NCBI GenBank assembly: GCA_015061565.1
Contig: SUWI01000004.1
Coordinates: forward strand, 1 to 58,805
DNA length: 58,805 nucleotides
Origin: Lentisphaerota bacterium
Lineage (GTDB): Bacteria > Verrucomicrobiota > Lentisphaeria > Victivallales > UBA1829
Direction: 5' to 3'
Part shown: piece by piece, positions 32,878 to 41,880 of the stretch
How the letters are laid out: each line of letters starts with the position of its first letter
Position numbering within the stretch: the stretch's first letter is position 1
Notes under the pieces: generated by a model
The model's input: only the letters and a program-made list of their open reading frames with translations
What the model was told of the DNA's origin: nothing
The model's database searches: none
Made by a program: the position numbers and the translations under genes

Positions 32878-33462
32878 GCCTTGACAAGCCGTTAAGGCGG
32901 GCAGGCTAACCCGGAGGGCGCACCTACAGGGACGTATCCCCGGCTTCATTACTTCCCGCCTCAGTCGCGCGAATTGTGACATATTTCGTTGATTCATGGA
33001 CGTCAAGAGGCCCGGACAGTTTTGTCCGTATGAGACCCAAATTCATGACCACCTCTCGGCGCAAGCAATTCCGAAAACTGATCGTCTTCAGCTTCCCCCG
33101 CGACCGTAACTATAACCTCCCTGCATGCGATTAAACAAAATTGGAAGGTTTTTTGCAACGGAATGTGTTGATAATGTTTGAAAAAGTGTTGGTTACCGAT
33201 CTGATGCATTTAGGGGAGAAGTTGGAGGTAAGAAGACGCAGGAATCCAGCGCAGGATTGGGAGGTTATCTTCGTTGCTTCTTCTGTCGAACAAAGGCCAG
33301 GCCGCATCATGATGACGGATATCACGAGAGAACGAAACCCCCGTTAACCCGAACAGGAGAAAAAACGGGAAAAATACCGTGATGTCTCCGGCAGTAAATC
33401 CGTGTCAACTTTCTCCCGATCGCCTTTCTGCCATGCCGATTGAGTCGCGACCAGGGATTACA
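32878..33462. other. Gene-poor stretch without recognisable content
   Basis: Short open frames exist on both strands (about 65 codons at 33003-33347) but none has a convincing ribosome site, family motif or normal codon pattern. The stretch is probably decayed DNA of the accessory region. Confidence 0.5.
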
Positions 33463-33645
33463 TCAATCCGCGGACGGCGGCTGGTCGATCAAAAGGTAGC
33501 TCCAATTACAGCCGGACAGATTTTCCCACGGACACTTGTCCGCATATTCAGGCTTCAGACACAGCAGATTGCTCCAGTCATGACCGTTGCTGCGGCGGGA
33601 GACGATCGTTTCCCAATCCAGTTTGAGCCATAAGGTAATTTTGCA
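33463..33645 (-). pseudogene. Fragment of a W-rich tandem-repeat protein
   Basis: About 60 codons on the minus strand read LWLKLDWETIVSRRSNGHDW, SNLLCLKPEYADKCPWENLS and GCNWSYLLIDQPPSAD before TGA. The text shows a repeat of about 19-20 residues, W-x2-LL-x4-P-x2-A-DKC-x-W-x2-L-x-G. There is no start codon and a stop lies just upstream, so it is a remnant of a longer repeat protein. I recall similar DWS-LL-QPQFADKC repeats in hypothetical proteins of gut bacteria, with no known function. Confidence 0.6.
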
Positions 33646-33681
33646 TTACCATTATGGCTGTCATATATGAAACGCCGTTTT

Positions 33682-34380
33682 TTATGTCCGCCTGATGAGG
33701 GAAACCAGCTTGTCTACCGCCTCCTGTCCGGGATGGAAGACCTTCGGGCAATGGTGGAAACGGCGGTGGACGCAGTCAAGCAGTTCCTGCTTTTCCGGAT
33801 CGGAAAGTCTGGCGCCGCGGTCAAGAAGGTCTTCGAGGATCTGATTGTAAACCTCCGGATTTTTGAAATGCCGGATCCAGGAATGGACGGTCGGGGCGAT
33901 GCTTTGGTTCAGCTCCTCCGGACTCGCCTGCGGCATGAGTTCTCCAATCTGCACGAATGCGGAGCAGCGGCAGCACTCGGGAAGATTTTTGCTTTCGTCA
34001 AGGAAATAATTGTCTCCGTTCCGCATGGAGAAAGCCAGAAACGCCAATGTTTCCGTTGACAGGTGTATGGTATCCTCGTCTTCGGGGATCAGATCATCCA
34101 GCCGGTCGCCGGCCTTGTAAAGTTTCTCTGCCATGTCGTAGCGTTTTGCCAGGAGCGCGTAAAAGAGCGCGGATTGCACGCCGTATGCATCGCCGCTGCG
34201 GCAGATCCTCGGATCGGCGCCTTGGGAAAGGAGTTTTTCGACCTCCACCCATTGGTTTTCACGAGCAGCTTTGACCAGTTTGCCGCTCAGGAGCGGATCG
34301 CCGGTCAGATCCTGACGGATGACGTGGATGCGGTCGTCCAGTTCCATGTGTTCGATTTGTTCGCTGATGGTTTTTTCCAT
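33682..34380 (-). CDS. Ankyrin-like repeat protein
   Basis: 232 residues from the ATG at 34380, chosen for AGGAG seven bases upstream. A region around 35-100 has ankyrin-type turns: GKLVKAARENQWVEVEKLLS, QGADPRICRSGDAYGVQSAL and ALLAKRYDMAEKLYKAGDRL. The C-terminal part repeats a similar helix pattern (ILEDLLDRGARLSDPEKQEL). No signal peptide or membrane span is seen, so it is probably cytoplasmic and mediates protein contacts. It has no operon partner. In this accessory region a toxin-immunity or effector link is possible but not shown. Confidence 0.65.
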   Translation of the reverse strand: MEKTISEQIEHMELDDRIHVIRQDLTGDPLLSGKLVKAARENQWVEVEKLLSQGADPRICRSGDAYGVQSALFYALLAKRYDMAEKLYKAGDRLDDLIPEDEDTIHLSTETLAFLAFSMRNGDNYFLDESKNLPECCRCSAFVQIGELMPQASPEELNQSIAPTVHSWIRHFKNPEVYNQILEDLLDRGARLSDPEKQELLDCVHRRFHHCPKVFHPGQEAVDKLVSLIRRT

Positions 34381-34769
34381 AGTGGTTCTCCTTATTTGTT
34401 TGTTGTTTTTTGTTTGTTGTTTGTAATTGAAATGTGAGGGAAACGTTTCTCCGGCCGCCGGGATTTTGGCAGAGATATCCCCCCTGCAGAAAATCCGTAT
34501 TGGAGATTTTGAATTGTCAAAGAACACAAAAAATTAAAATTCCAATTTTTAATTTTTATATTACCCATACGGGGTTATTTCCGGCAGAAAAAACTGTTTT
34601 TTTCAAAAAAATTTGATTCGGCAGTTTACTTTCCACTGGCTTCCAAAATGTCGAAAAAAAGCAGGATTTTCAGTTTACTTTTATCTGTTTTCTGTTATAA
34701 ATTACAATTTCGAATGATCTCAGCAGCAAAAAAACCGTCAGGAAATCTCCCCAAAACCCGTATAATTTC

Positions 34770-34797
34770 TTGACATTTTCCGGCGGAATGCTATAAT
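34770..34797 (+). promoter_or_regulatory. Consensus promoter of the gene at 34862
   Basis: TTGACA (34770-34775), 16 bases, TATAAT (34792-34797). The preceding 34381-34769 is AT-rich with an AATT-rich inverted repeat near 34530 but holds no gene. Confidence 0.75.
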
Positions 34798-34861
34798 AAA
34801 TCCGATCCCGAGCATCCTGGTAAAAAAGTTATGAAAACTTGTTTATGGAGGAACAGCGATC

Positions 34862-35683
34862 ATGCCGTTAATTTTCGATCAAAACTATCCGCCCCAGCCT
34901 GAAGATAAAGATCTGAAGTGGGCGATCGGCGAAACCAAAAGAACTACCTTCGTATGGACCATTGCCCCGCCGGGAACGGAGTTCACCGATTGTTCCAGCC
35001 CGGCGGAAGATTATTATCTCTCCATTTTCAAATGGGCTGATCTCTTCTGGTCCGCGCTTGATATCAGGATCGATGAGGATTTCATTTCTTTTCTTCGGAA
35101 TGAGCACAGGCGGAAAGAGTTTAACGAAGAATTTCAGGGGCAGGACTATGATTATGTAAAGGCGCGGGGGAATGCCCGGCAACGGCCGCTTCCTCTGGGG
35201 AATCATGTCATCAGCATCTGTCTGGCGGCAGGAATCATCCTTGAGAAACCCCGGGGAAGTTTTACCCTCAGGGCCGATTGGCTCAGCAAACCACCCTGGA
35301 AGCAGATCGATGCGGTGACTGAGGCGCTTCAGCAGTATTTGGAAACTGTGCAAGTCCCCCGCGAACAGATCGTGAACCATCCCCGCTATGTGGCAAAGCG
35401 AGAGCAGGCGGACCGATACGCGGCGAACCAATTAAAAAGTTACGTGGAAACAATCTGGAGAAAAGCGGATGTATCGCAAATGGATGACATTCCGTCTGGT
35501 GAACTTTTTCGCGATCTGATTTGGGATAAATTGATCGGCCAGACTCCGCGATTTTACGATGATACCGGAAGACAGTTGTCGCCAGAAGATGTAGAAGAGG
35601 AAGCCAGAAATATGGTCCGCTGGGCCTGGATGGAAGTGCGGCGTGAAATCGCGGCGGAACAAAAAAAAGACGATCCGAAATAA
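34862..35683 (+). CDS. Hypothetical protein, family not recognised
   Basis: 273 residues with GGAGG before the ATG. The composition is soluble and charged with no signal peptide. Visible segments are MPLIFDQNYPPQPEDKDLKW, DYYLSIFKWADLFWSALDIR, GNHVISICLAAGIILEKPRG and, towards the end, a helical, acidic-basic region (SPEDVEEEARNMVRWAWMEV RREIAAEQ). The isolated strong consensus promoter and the position at the edge of the accessory stretch suggest a stand-alone gene. I do not recognise a domain and give no function. Confidence 0.7.
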   Translation: MPLIFDQNYPPQPEDKDLKWAIGETKRTTFVWTIAPPGTEFTDCSSPAEDYYLSIFKWADLFWSALDIRIDEDFISFLRNEHRRKEFNEEFQGQDYDYVKARGNARQRPLPLGNHVISICLAAGIILEKPRGSFTLRADWLSKPPWKQIDAVTEALQQYLETVQVPREQIVNHPRYVAKREQADRYAANQLKSYVETIWRKADVSQMDDIPSGELFRDLIWDKLIGQTPRFYDDTGRQLSPEDVEEEARNMVRWAWMEVRREIAAEQKKDDPK

Positions 35684-35900
35684 CTCTGCACGCTTTTTTT
35701 TGCCGGAATGCGTGCCGGGCGTACAATACGCCGGACCATCGGCCCTGAAATTTGAGCTCAAAACCGCTTTTCGGAGTGCAGTAAGAACAATTCCTGCCAA
35801 GTTTCCACCGTATTGGAGCGTGCTGCCTGACATCACTATGTCTGGTAAAAAAATGGAAACGATTGCCGGAGGAAGAACGGAGTCGCGGAAACGGCTGAAA

Positions 35901-37217
35901 TTATCCCAAGCGTGACTTCAATACCGGAGACAGCCAGATCCCTGAGGTATTGCGGTCGCCGCCGGCGCATAACAAACTGATGGTCCGGCAGGTTTCCGGC
36001 AGAGGAACGACCCAATGCAGCGCAGAGGAATTCCGGGCGGCCTTTCCGAGAGCCATGAGGGGCTGTTCCAGTTCATAGCACCAGACGGCAAAAGTCATCT
36101 CCCGGTCCGAGGTCGAATCGGGATGCACTCCGGCCCAGACGTCCAGTTCGGAAAACAAGCTGCCCGGGACATGATAGGTGGCGATTCCGTATCCGCCCGT
36201 TGCGATACCCCGTTTCCCGGAAACGGTTTTTCCTTCGATCCGCAAGGCCAGCGGGATCAGATTTCCCTTGCCGTCGTAAGCGAAGTCCACAGCCGGTTCA
36301 TAAGGATAGGGATCAGTGGAGAGGCGGGCGCGGCAGGGATCACTTCCCGGATACAGGGTCGGGTAAAACGGAATTCCCGCTTTCCGGAATGATTCCCGGT
36401 CGAATTTCATATCGAAACTCAGAATCATCCGGTTATCGGTCAGATCCCGTTGGGAAAGGCGGCGGATATCCGTTTCGGAGAAGCGTTGAAAAGCAATGCA
36501 GAACAGCGTATGCCATAGATCCGCGGTAAACAGAACGGCATCTCCATTCATCGCCTGGCTGATGCGGTCGGCTTCTTCCCTGCACCCATCCCGTATCGCG
36601 GAGAGAAACGGGACCACCCGGCCCAGACCGCGTTCCATTGCCGATCCTAATTTTTCGGTAATGACGAAGGCCGCTTCATCCAGCGTGCGGCCGAGAAGCT
36701 TCGGCTCACCGGAAATGTCCTCCGGATGGAACGGCCAGGAATCAACCAGCCGGTGATAGAAAAAATATTTTCCGTTTTCGGCGGGGAAAAGATTATTGAG
36801 CAGAGGGTTGTTGATGAGGTGGACTGCGGTGGAGAAATCCTGAATCATATGGGCAAAAGTGCCTGCGAAGCGGGCGGATTCGGTGACGTCCTTTGCACGG
36901 AGCAGGTCCAGAATGGTTTTCAGATAATATCGGATAATCTGCTCCTCGGGGCCCGGATCCGAACTGTTGCCGGAAAATCCAATGCCGTTCCATTTGGAAT
37001 CCAGCGGCCCGTGCGGGATGCAATGACCGTCGGGCAGCAGACAGTATTTTTCATAGTAGGACAATTTTTCCGGATTTTCCCATTGCGAAGCCAAATGCGT
37101 ATCCGGGTAAAAGCAATAATCCGGAATGTTGGCGGATTCCGCAGTCCAGAAAGCGGCTTCCCATTCGGGCAGCAGTTCCAATGCCCGTTTCCCGATCTTG
37201 TCATGAAGTGCCGACAT
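35901..37217 (-). CDS. Zinc-dependent phospholipase C/S1-P1 nuclease-like protein with C-terminal beta domain
   Basis: 438 residues from the ATG at 37217 (AGGAG six bases upstream; a GTG one codon earlier is in frame). The first 270 residues are all-helical, with IPDYCFYPDTHLASQW near the N-terminus and FAGTFAHMIQDFSTAVHLIN, a His-Asp pattern like the trinuclear zinc sites of bacterial phospholipase C and S1/P1 nucleases. No signal peptide is seen. The last 150 residues resemble an NPCBM/NEW2-like carbohydrate-binding domain (YHVPGSLFSELDVWAGVHPD, MTFAVWCYELEQPL). It lies downstream of the GH42-like gene on the same strand, 74 bases away. The combination with a sugar-binding domain suggests action on a glycoconjugate or glycolipid, which is inference. 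Confidence 0.6.
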   Translation of the reverse strand: MSALHDKIGKRALELLPEWEAAFWTAESANIPDYCFYPDTHLASQWENPEKLSYYEKYCLLPDGHCIPHGPLDSKWNGIGFSGNSSDPGPEEQIIRYYLKTILDLLRAKDVTESARFAGTFAHMIQDFSTAVHLINNPLLNNLFPAENGKYFFYHRLVDSWPFHPEDISGEPKLLGRTLDEAAFVITEKLGSAMERGLGRVVPFLSAIRDGCREEADRISQAMNGDAVLFTADLWHTLFCIAFQRFSETDIRRLSQRDLTDNRMILSFDMKFDRESFRKAGIPFYPTLYPGSDPCRARLSTDPYPYEPAVDFAYDGKGNLIPLALRIEGKTVSGKRGIATGGYGIATYHVPGSLFSELDVWAGVHPDSTSDREMTFAVWCYELEQPLMALGKAARNSSALHWVVPLPETCRTISLLCAGGDRNTSGIWLSPVLKSRLG

Positions 37218-37290
37218 CACAATCTCCTGTTGTCTGGTATCCTGTACGGTGTTTTAAGATTTTATGGAAGATGCAACTTCCCATTGCATT

Positions 37291-38997
37291 TTATTCCAGT
37301 CTCCACGCAGCGATTTCACCTTTTTTCAATTCCGTTTCCAGCGTATCTGTCCATTCCGGTCCGTCCGGATGAAACAGCCGGAAGCACTTGCGTTTTTCCG
37401 GCAGATGCAAATGGTAACAGCCGTTTTCCGCCGCCAGAATCCCCAGCAGATTGCGGGAAGCGTATATCGTAGATCCGATATTTTCGCAGTAGCGGAAGCA
37501 TCCGCTGTTCAAGGCAAACTTCCGAATCTCCGCGGCATCGGGTTCTTCGGATCCGCGGATCTCCAGGAAAGGAATCCCGTGCTGCCGGCAGTAATTCTGA
37601 GCCTCCCGCAGAGCCGGTGTGGGGGCCGGAACGAAAAATACCGCTGCACGATAACGGGCGATTTCCCTTTTGAAGTCGCCGATTTCATAGAAGTCAACGG
37701 GAATACCGCTTTTCGCAATGGCAAATCGCCCGGTTTTGCAGCATTGGAAATCTTCCGGATGCTCCAGACCGGAGAAACATTGTTCGTCAATCCATGCGGA
37801 ACATTCCGCAATACTTTCCCTGTGCGGATCATTCAGGAAAAGATCCATCAGTTTCCGGAATTCCGCCATCTGCTTCATCAGGACCGGGGAATCATACCAG
37901 CCGCCGAACATGTCGAACCACCACGATCCGCATCCGGAAACGACCTGGCGGCAGAAATTCATCCGCAGATGTTCCAAAGTTTCCGCCTCGGAATCCGGTC
38001 CCAGCCAGATAGACATCCGGTACTCATTGTCCGGGCAGGCGCCGGGATGGCAGTCCGCCAGAAAACGGGTGTAGCAGGTCCGGGTATCATATTCGGAGAA
38101 AAAGAGTTTTCCGTTTCGTTTCAGCGATTCCAGCGGCAGCATGTACGGCCAGTCCATGCCAGGGATCTTACGGGCGATATACGCCATCGGGGCGCATAAG
38201 AAATCGATATCCGGACATTCCAGAATTTTCCGCAGTGCGTGATTTGCCGATTGCCAGTCCGGGGTTTCGAACAGGTAGCCGTAAAACGCCCCGATGATGA
38301 CCTTGCGCTCCGTCTTTTTTTTGGCGAAATCAGCCAGAGTGCAAATGGTTTCCGCCGTGATCTCACTGAGGAAACGCCGGAATTGATGTTCCTGGAAATT
38401 TCCCGGATTCCGCCGGGCGAATTCTTCCCTCGCGCGCCGGCCGGTATTGCCGTTCTGGTCGAAACTCAGCCACTCTTCGGTGTTTCCACCTGCCAGCTGC
38501 CAGCCGCAGATATGACTGGAATAAGGTGACTGTATCGCATGGTCCAGAAATTGTCCCAGCATGGACAGAGTCTGTTCCAGCCATTTGCGGGAAGCAAAAC
38601 AACTCCGCGGCGGTTTCCCGTAACAGCCGGTATCGTTGCATTCCTCCGGATTTTCCGCTTCCCACCAGCGCGGCATGGATGTATTGACCCGCGGGAAAAT
38701 CAGGGCATCGGGAACTTCCGCCAGAATATGTTCCATCTGCCGGTCGAAAACGGAAAAATCCGCTTTTCCCTTTTCCCGGAAAATTCCCGGGGAAAAAGGC
38801 CGGATCCCGGTCGTTGCATTGATTCCCTGATCGCTGAAGAATACCGATACGGAAAACAATCTGTATCCGGCTTCCCGGAACTGGCGGTAATGACCGTCTT
38901 CTGTGAAATAGGTCATGTAGGCCATTGCCGCTTCCGGCTGTCCGTCGATGAACAGGGTCGGGACGCCATGATGATTTGCGATGTGCGACGGGGTCAT
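37291..38997 (-). CDS. GH42/GH-A clan-like glycoside hydrolase (beta-galactosidase type)
   Basis: 568 residues with GGAGG six bases before the ATG and no signal peptide. The N-terminal two thirds read like a clan GH-A barrel: GVPTLFIDGQPEAAMAYMTY, HYRQFREAGYRLFSVSVF, VNTSMPRWWEAENPEE, ICGWQLAGGNTEEW (acid/base segment, with E at the expected position) and GKLFFSEYDTRTCYTRF (nucleophile segment, SEYD). A C-terminal Rossmann-like trimerisation-type domain follows. It should release a terminal hexose inside the cell. A GntR regulator lies just upstream on the same strand. Confidence 0.72.
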   Translation of the reverse strand: MTPSHIANHHGVPTLFIDGQPEAAMAYMTYFTEDGHYRQFREAGYRLFSVSVFFSDQGINATTGIRPFSPGIFREKGKADFSVFDRQMEHILAEVPDALIFPRVNTSMPRWWEAENPEECNDTGCYGKPPRSCFASRKWLEQTLSMLGQFLDHAIQSPYSSHICGWQLAGGNTEEWLSFDQNGNTGRRAREEFARRNPGNFQEHQFRRFLSEITAETICTLADFAKKKTERKVIIGAFYGYLFETPDWQSANHALRKILECPDIDFLCAPMAYIARKIPGMDWPYMLPLESLKRNGKLFFSEYDTRTCYTRFLADCHPGACPDNEYRMSIWLGPDSEAETLEHLRMNFCRQVVSGCGSWWFDMFGGWYDSPVLMKQMAEFRKLMDLFLNDPHRESIAECSAWIDEQCFSGLEHPEDFQCCKTGRFAIAKSGIPVDFYEIGDFKREIARYRAAVFFVPAPTPALREAQNYCRQHGIPFLEIRGSEEPDAAEIRKFALNSGCFRYCENIGSTIYASRNLLGILAAENGCYHLHLPEKRKCFRLFHPDGPEWTDTLETELKKGEIAAWRLE

Positions 38998-39083
38998 CTT
39001 AATCCTCCGTTTTACCGATTCAAAGTTACAATCAAAACCACCTTTTTTGCGGAACCGGACATTTTTTCATGTCACGGCGGTTG

Positions 39084-40151
39084 TCAGGACGGAAGAGTAT
39101 CGCCGGGATCCCCATGATTGAAATTGGTTTCAATCGGAATATCGACCAGGCGGTTTCCCGCTCCGGTTTTCAAAAATTTGCAAAGTTCGCGCGCGGCCCG
39201 GCTGCCCAGACAGATGGGATCCGATCCGATGATCGGCAGCCCGATTTCCATCGTATAATCAAACCGCGGATTGGCGGAAGCCAGAATGGCGTGTTCGGTG
39301 CGCAAATCGCGTCCTCGTGCCATAAATCCATCCCAGATCCCGAGAGCCGAATGATCCTCCTGAACCCAGAAACCGGTTCCTGACGGATATTGTGCCAGAC
39401 GGTCAACCGCCGCACGTCCCGCCGCCATGGATGAAGCATCTATTTCCAGCTCCTCCAACTTCCAGTCCGCGTTGCGAAATGCATCCTGATAACGCTGGAT
39501 GTACGACTGCCGGTCGGAAATTACGGCAACAACCTGTTTTTTCCCGCGGAAAAAGTCGATCGTCTGACGGATTTCGTTTTGAAAGTCTTCTTTGACCATG
39601 ATCAGATTGGCAACATTTTCAAATTCCTGCATAAAATGTTCCAGCAGAATGGGGCAGCGGTGAGAGGATCGGACGAACCGGTCAAACCGTTTGGCTGCCA
39701 ACGTGTTGAAAACCACCGCACTCATGGAATTGGCAACCATTTCCAGCATTTCATGCGTCAGACTGTCTTCCCGGACAATCTGCGTCGTATATCCGGCTGC
39801 GGAAAATTCGCGGAGCATGGCACCCAGCCGGAGAGAAAAATAGCTGGAATAGCCGGAGTGTCCTTCACAGATCAATATCGTGTTGGACAATAATCTGGCC
39901 GCCTTCAGGGGCAAGGTCGAACGGATATAAATTCCCCGCGAGCTTTTACAAATCAAAATCTGCGATTGAACCATGCAGGATATGGCTTTGCGGGCAGTGG
40001 TGATCGATACCTTGTACCGGCTGCAGATTTCTTTCATCGTACAGAAGAAATCACCATCCCGATATTCGCCCTCCAGAATATCGTTTCCGAGCCTTTCCAC
40101 AAGTTCCCGGTACATGGGGATGAAGTTTCCTTCCACATCTATTTTGTTCAT
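39084..40151 (-). CDS. GntR-type regulator with periplasmic-binding-protein-like sensor
   Basis: 355 residues from the ATG at 40151 (GGAAGGAG eight bases upstream; a longer frame lacks support). The N-terminal winged helix (MNKIDVEGNFIPMYRELVER, FCTMKEICSRYKVSITTARK) is GntR. The rest resembles a LacI-type sugar-binding domain (SNTILICEGHSGYSSYFSLR, QVVAVISDRQSYIQRYQDAF, CLGSRAARELCKFLKTGAGN). Such chimeric regulators control sugar loci. It is divergent from glycan locus 2 and upstream of the GH42-like gene. An inverted repeat ACATTAA/TTAATGT in the divergent region is its likely operator. Confidence 0.88.
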   Translation of the reverse strand: MNKIDVEGNFIPMYRELVERLGNDILEGEYRDGDFFCTMKEICSRYKVSITTARKAISCMVQSQILICKSSRGIYIRSTLPLKAARLLSNTILICEGHSGYSSYFSLRLGAMLREFSAAGYTTQIVREDSLTHEMLEMVANSMSAVVFNTLAAKRFDRFVRSSHRCPILLEHFMQEFENVANLIMVKEDFQNEIRQTIDFFRGKKQVVAVISDRQSYIQRYQDAFRNADWKLEELEIDASSMAAGRAAVDRLAQYPSGTGFWVQEDHSALGIWDGFMARGRDLRTEHAILASANPRFDYTMEIGLPIIGSDPICLGSRAARELCKFLKTGAGNRLVDIPIETNFNHGDPGDTLPS

Positions 40152-40218
40152 ATGGGAATCTCCTTCCAAAAGCAGGAATATACCCCGTTTATTTCTGTTT
40201 GTCAAGTAACCGCCGGGC

Positions 40219-40250
40219 ACATTAATATCAAAAAAAGCTATTTTTAATGT
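40219..40250. promoter_or_regulatory. Likely GntR operator of glycan locus 2
   Basis: ACATTAA (40219-40225) and TTAATGT (40244-40250) form a perfect 7-bp inverted repeat with an AT-rich centre, ten bases before the -35 of the prepilin promoter. Confidence 0.55.
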
Positions 40251-40259
40251 TAATCGGGC

Positions 40260-40287
40260 TTGATTTTTGTTTGCAGAACATTATATT
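40260..40287 (+). promoter_or_regulatory. Promoter of glycan locus 2
   Basis: TTGATT (40260-40265), 16 bases, TATATT (40282-40287), 62 bases before the prepilin ATG. Confidence 0.6.
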
Positions 40288-40348
40288 AACTCATTGGAAG
40301 AAGAAAGACCTTCACAAAATGCAGGAAACAACAGAAAGGGAACAGAAT

Positions 40349-41110
40349 ATGAACAAGTTTTCATCTTTCATCTCTCTGTCCTCCACAGTTCTAAGAGCAG
40401 CGGAGGATCATCATTCATCTTTGAAGCGAAACCGCAGTTTTACGCTCATCGAACTCCTGGTCGTAATTGCGATCATCGCAATTCTGGCGGGCATGCTGCT
40501 GCCGGCATTGAACTCGGCAAGGGAAAAAGCCCGGGCTTCCGGCTGTATCAGCAATCTGCGGCAGCTGGGACTGGCAACCAATATGTATCTTGACGACTAC
40601 CATTACTTTTACTGGAACCGGGACGGGTTGACCACCGGAAACATCTGGTATAAATACGATGGCACATACGGTGCGTTGTTCCCCTATTTCAAGAACAGAA
40701 ACCTGCTGCGGTGCGCTTCCCACGATACGAAGTTCGACAATTTCCGCACTTTATGCTATGTAGCCAATCAATACATCATCCGGGGAGGCAGCTGGCGGAT
40801 GTCTGAATCCGGGATCAAGCTTCAGCAGATCAAGGCCCCGTCCCGCAAATTCCTGATAACTGAACTCGCCCAGGCCGGAAAGGTTTCAAATACGGCAGGA
40901 ACCTCGACCAGCAATTCTTATACTCTGGATGGATTCAATATCGAGCATCGGTGGAGGCTGGCCAGACATCACAGCAACGGCTTGAATATTCTGTTCGCCG
41001 ACGGCAGTGTCGGATATACCCGCTGGGCTCGGATCAGATATCCCGGTACGAATATGGACAACCTTGACGAACGTTACCTTTATCATGACCGGGATGGACT
41101 CAGTTTGTAA
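40349..41110 (+). CDS. Prepilin-type protein (DUF1559-like), intact
   Basis: 253 residues from the ATG at 40349 (AAAGGG nine bases upstream). The leader [20 protein letters not shown] with [10 protein letters not shown] precedes [18 protein letters not shown] and [15 protein letters not shown]. The tail contains H-x9-DG ([12 protein letters not shown]). The leader belongs to the second nucleotide family, shared with the broken copy at 58398. First gene of glycan locus 2, followed by a LamG protein and a DUF4838 protein, and divergent from the GntR regulator. The product is probably an inner-membrane pseudopilin expressed with the secreted glycan proteins. Confidence 0.9.
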   Translation: MNKFSSFISLSSTVLRAAEDHHSSLKRNRSFTLIELLVVIAIIAILAGMLLPALNSAREKARASGCISNLRQLGLATNMYLDDYHYFYWNRDGLTTGNIWYKYDGTYGALFPYFKNRNLLRCASHDTKFDNFRTLCYVANQYIIRGGSWRMSESGIKLQQIKAPSRKFLITELAQAGKVSNTAGTSTSNSYTLDGFNIEHRWRLARHHSNGLNILFADGSVGYTRWARIRYPGTNMDNLDERYLYHDRDGLSL

Positions 41111-41139
41111 AAGCCAATTCGTTTGAAAGGAGATTTTCA

Positions 41140-41880
41140 ATGAAATACAGCAGTGTTTTCTTCATGGTGATAAGTCTGCTGACTCTCGCGGCCGCAGGAC
41201 AAACAGCCTTTACGCAGCCTTTGAAGCTCAGGGGAGTGAAAAGCGAAAAACCGGTATTTTATCTGGATGACGGGAAAAAAGACGTCAAAGGCTTTCCGGT
41301 CCGGACTTACGGTCGTGCGTGGGGGCCGGTCCTGATTTCACGCGAGGGAGCCGAAATCCGCCTGAAAAAGGATATGAAACAGCTTTTGATCGGAAATCTG
41401 CCGCTGCAGAAAAAATCCTTTTCTTTCTCGGTTTGGGCATCTTCGGAAACGATCAACACGCCGTTCAGCATGATCGTGGCCAATACGACCCGTCCGCCGT
41501 GCTGGGGAATCCGCCTGTTCTCCGTAAAGCCTGCCGGGAATTACAAGGCGGAAATCTATTACAACTGGGGAATCAAAGGCATTCCCGGTAATCTGCTCCG
41601 CGCACAGGATGATCTGCAGACCGGGAAATGGTATTTCTTCGCGCTCACTTTCGATCGTGAAAAGGAACTTATAAGTTTCTATCTGGACGGTAAGCTTGCC
41701 GGTACGGCCAGGATGCCGAAAGAAACCGGCGCTTTTCGGGATTCCTTCAGCGTATCGCAGAATCCCTGGTTTTTCGATGGCCGGCTGTATGATTTATGTT
41801 TCTATCCGACTGTTCTCTCGGAGGACCAGATCGCGGCCCGGTTCAAAGCGGATGCAGCCAAGTTGAAGGAGGAAAAATGA
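41140..41880 (+). CDS. Secreted LamG/concanavalin A-like domain protein
   Basis: 246 residues with a signal peptide (MKYSSVFFMVISLLTLAAAG, cleavage after AAAG or QTA). The mature part is a LamG-type jelly roll: LPLQKKSFSFSVWASSETIN, LQTGKWYFFALTFDREKELI, SFYLDGKLAGTARMP and FDGRLYDLCFYPTVLSEDQI. It is expected to bind carbohydrate outside the cytoplasmic membrane. AAAGGAG precedes the ATG. It lies 29 bases after the prepilin and overlaps the DUF4838 gene start by four bases, so the two are coupled. Confidence 0.85.
   Translation: MKYSSVFFMVISLLTLAAAGQTAFTQPLKLRGVKSEKPVFYLDDGKKDVKGFPVRTYGRAWGPVLISREGAEIRLKKDMKQLLIGNLPLQKKSFSFSVWASSETINTPFSMIVANTTRPPCWGIRLFSVKPAGNYKAEIYYNWGIKGIPGNLLRAQDDLQTGKWYFFALTFDREKELISFYLDGKLAGTARMPKETGAFRDSFSVSQNPWFFDGRLYDLCFYPTVLSEDQIAARFKADAAKLKEEK

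Noticed and set aside
33003-33347. Two opposing short frames of about 65 codons
   Set aside because: Neither has a ribosome site of note or a known motif, and each is the shadow of the other.
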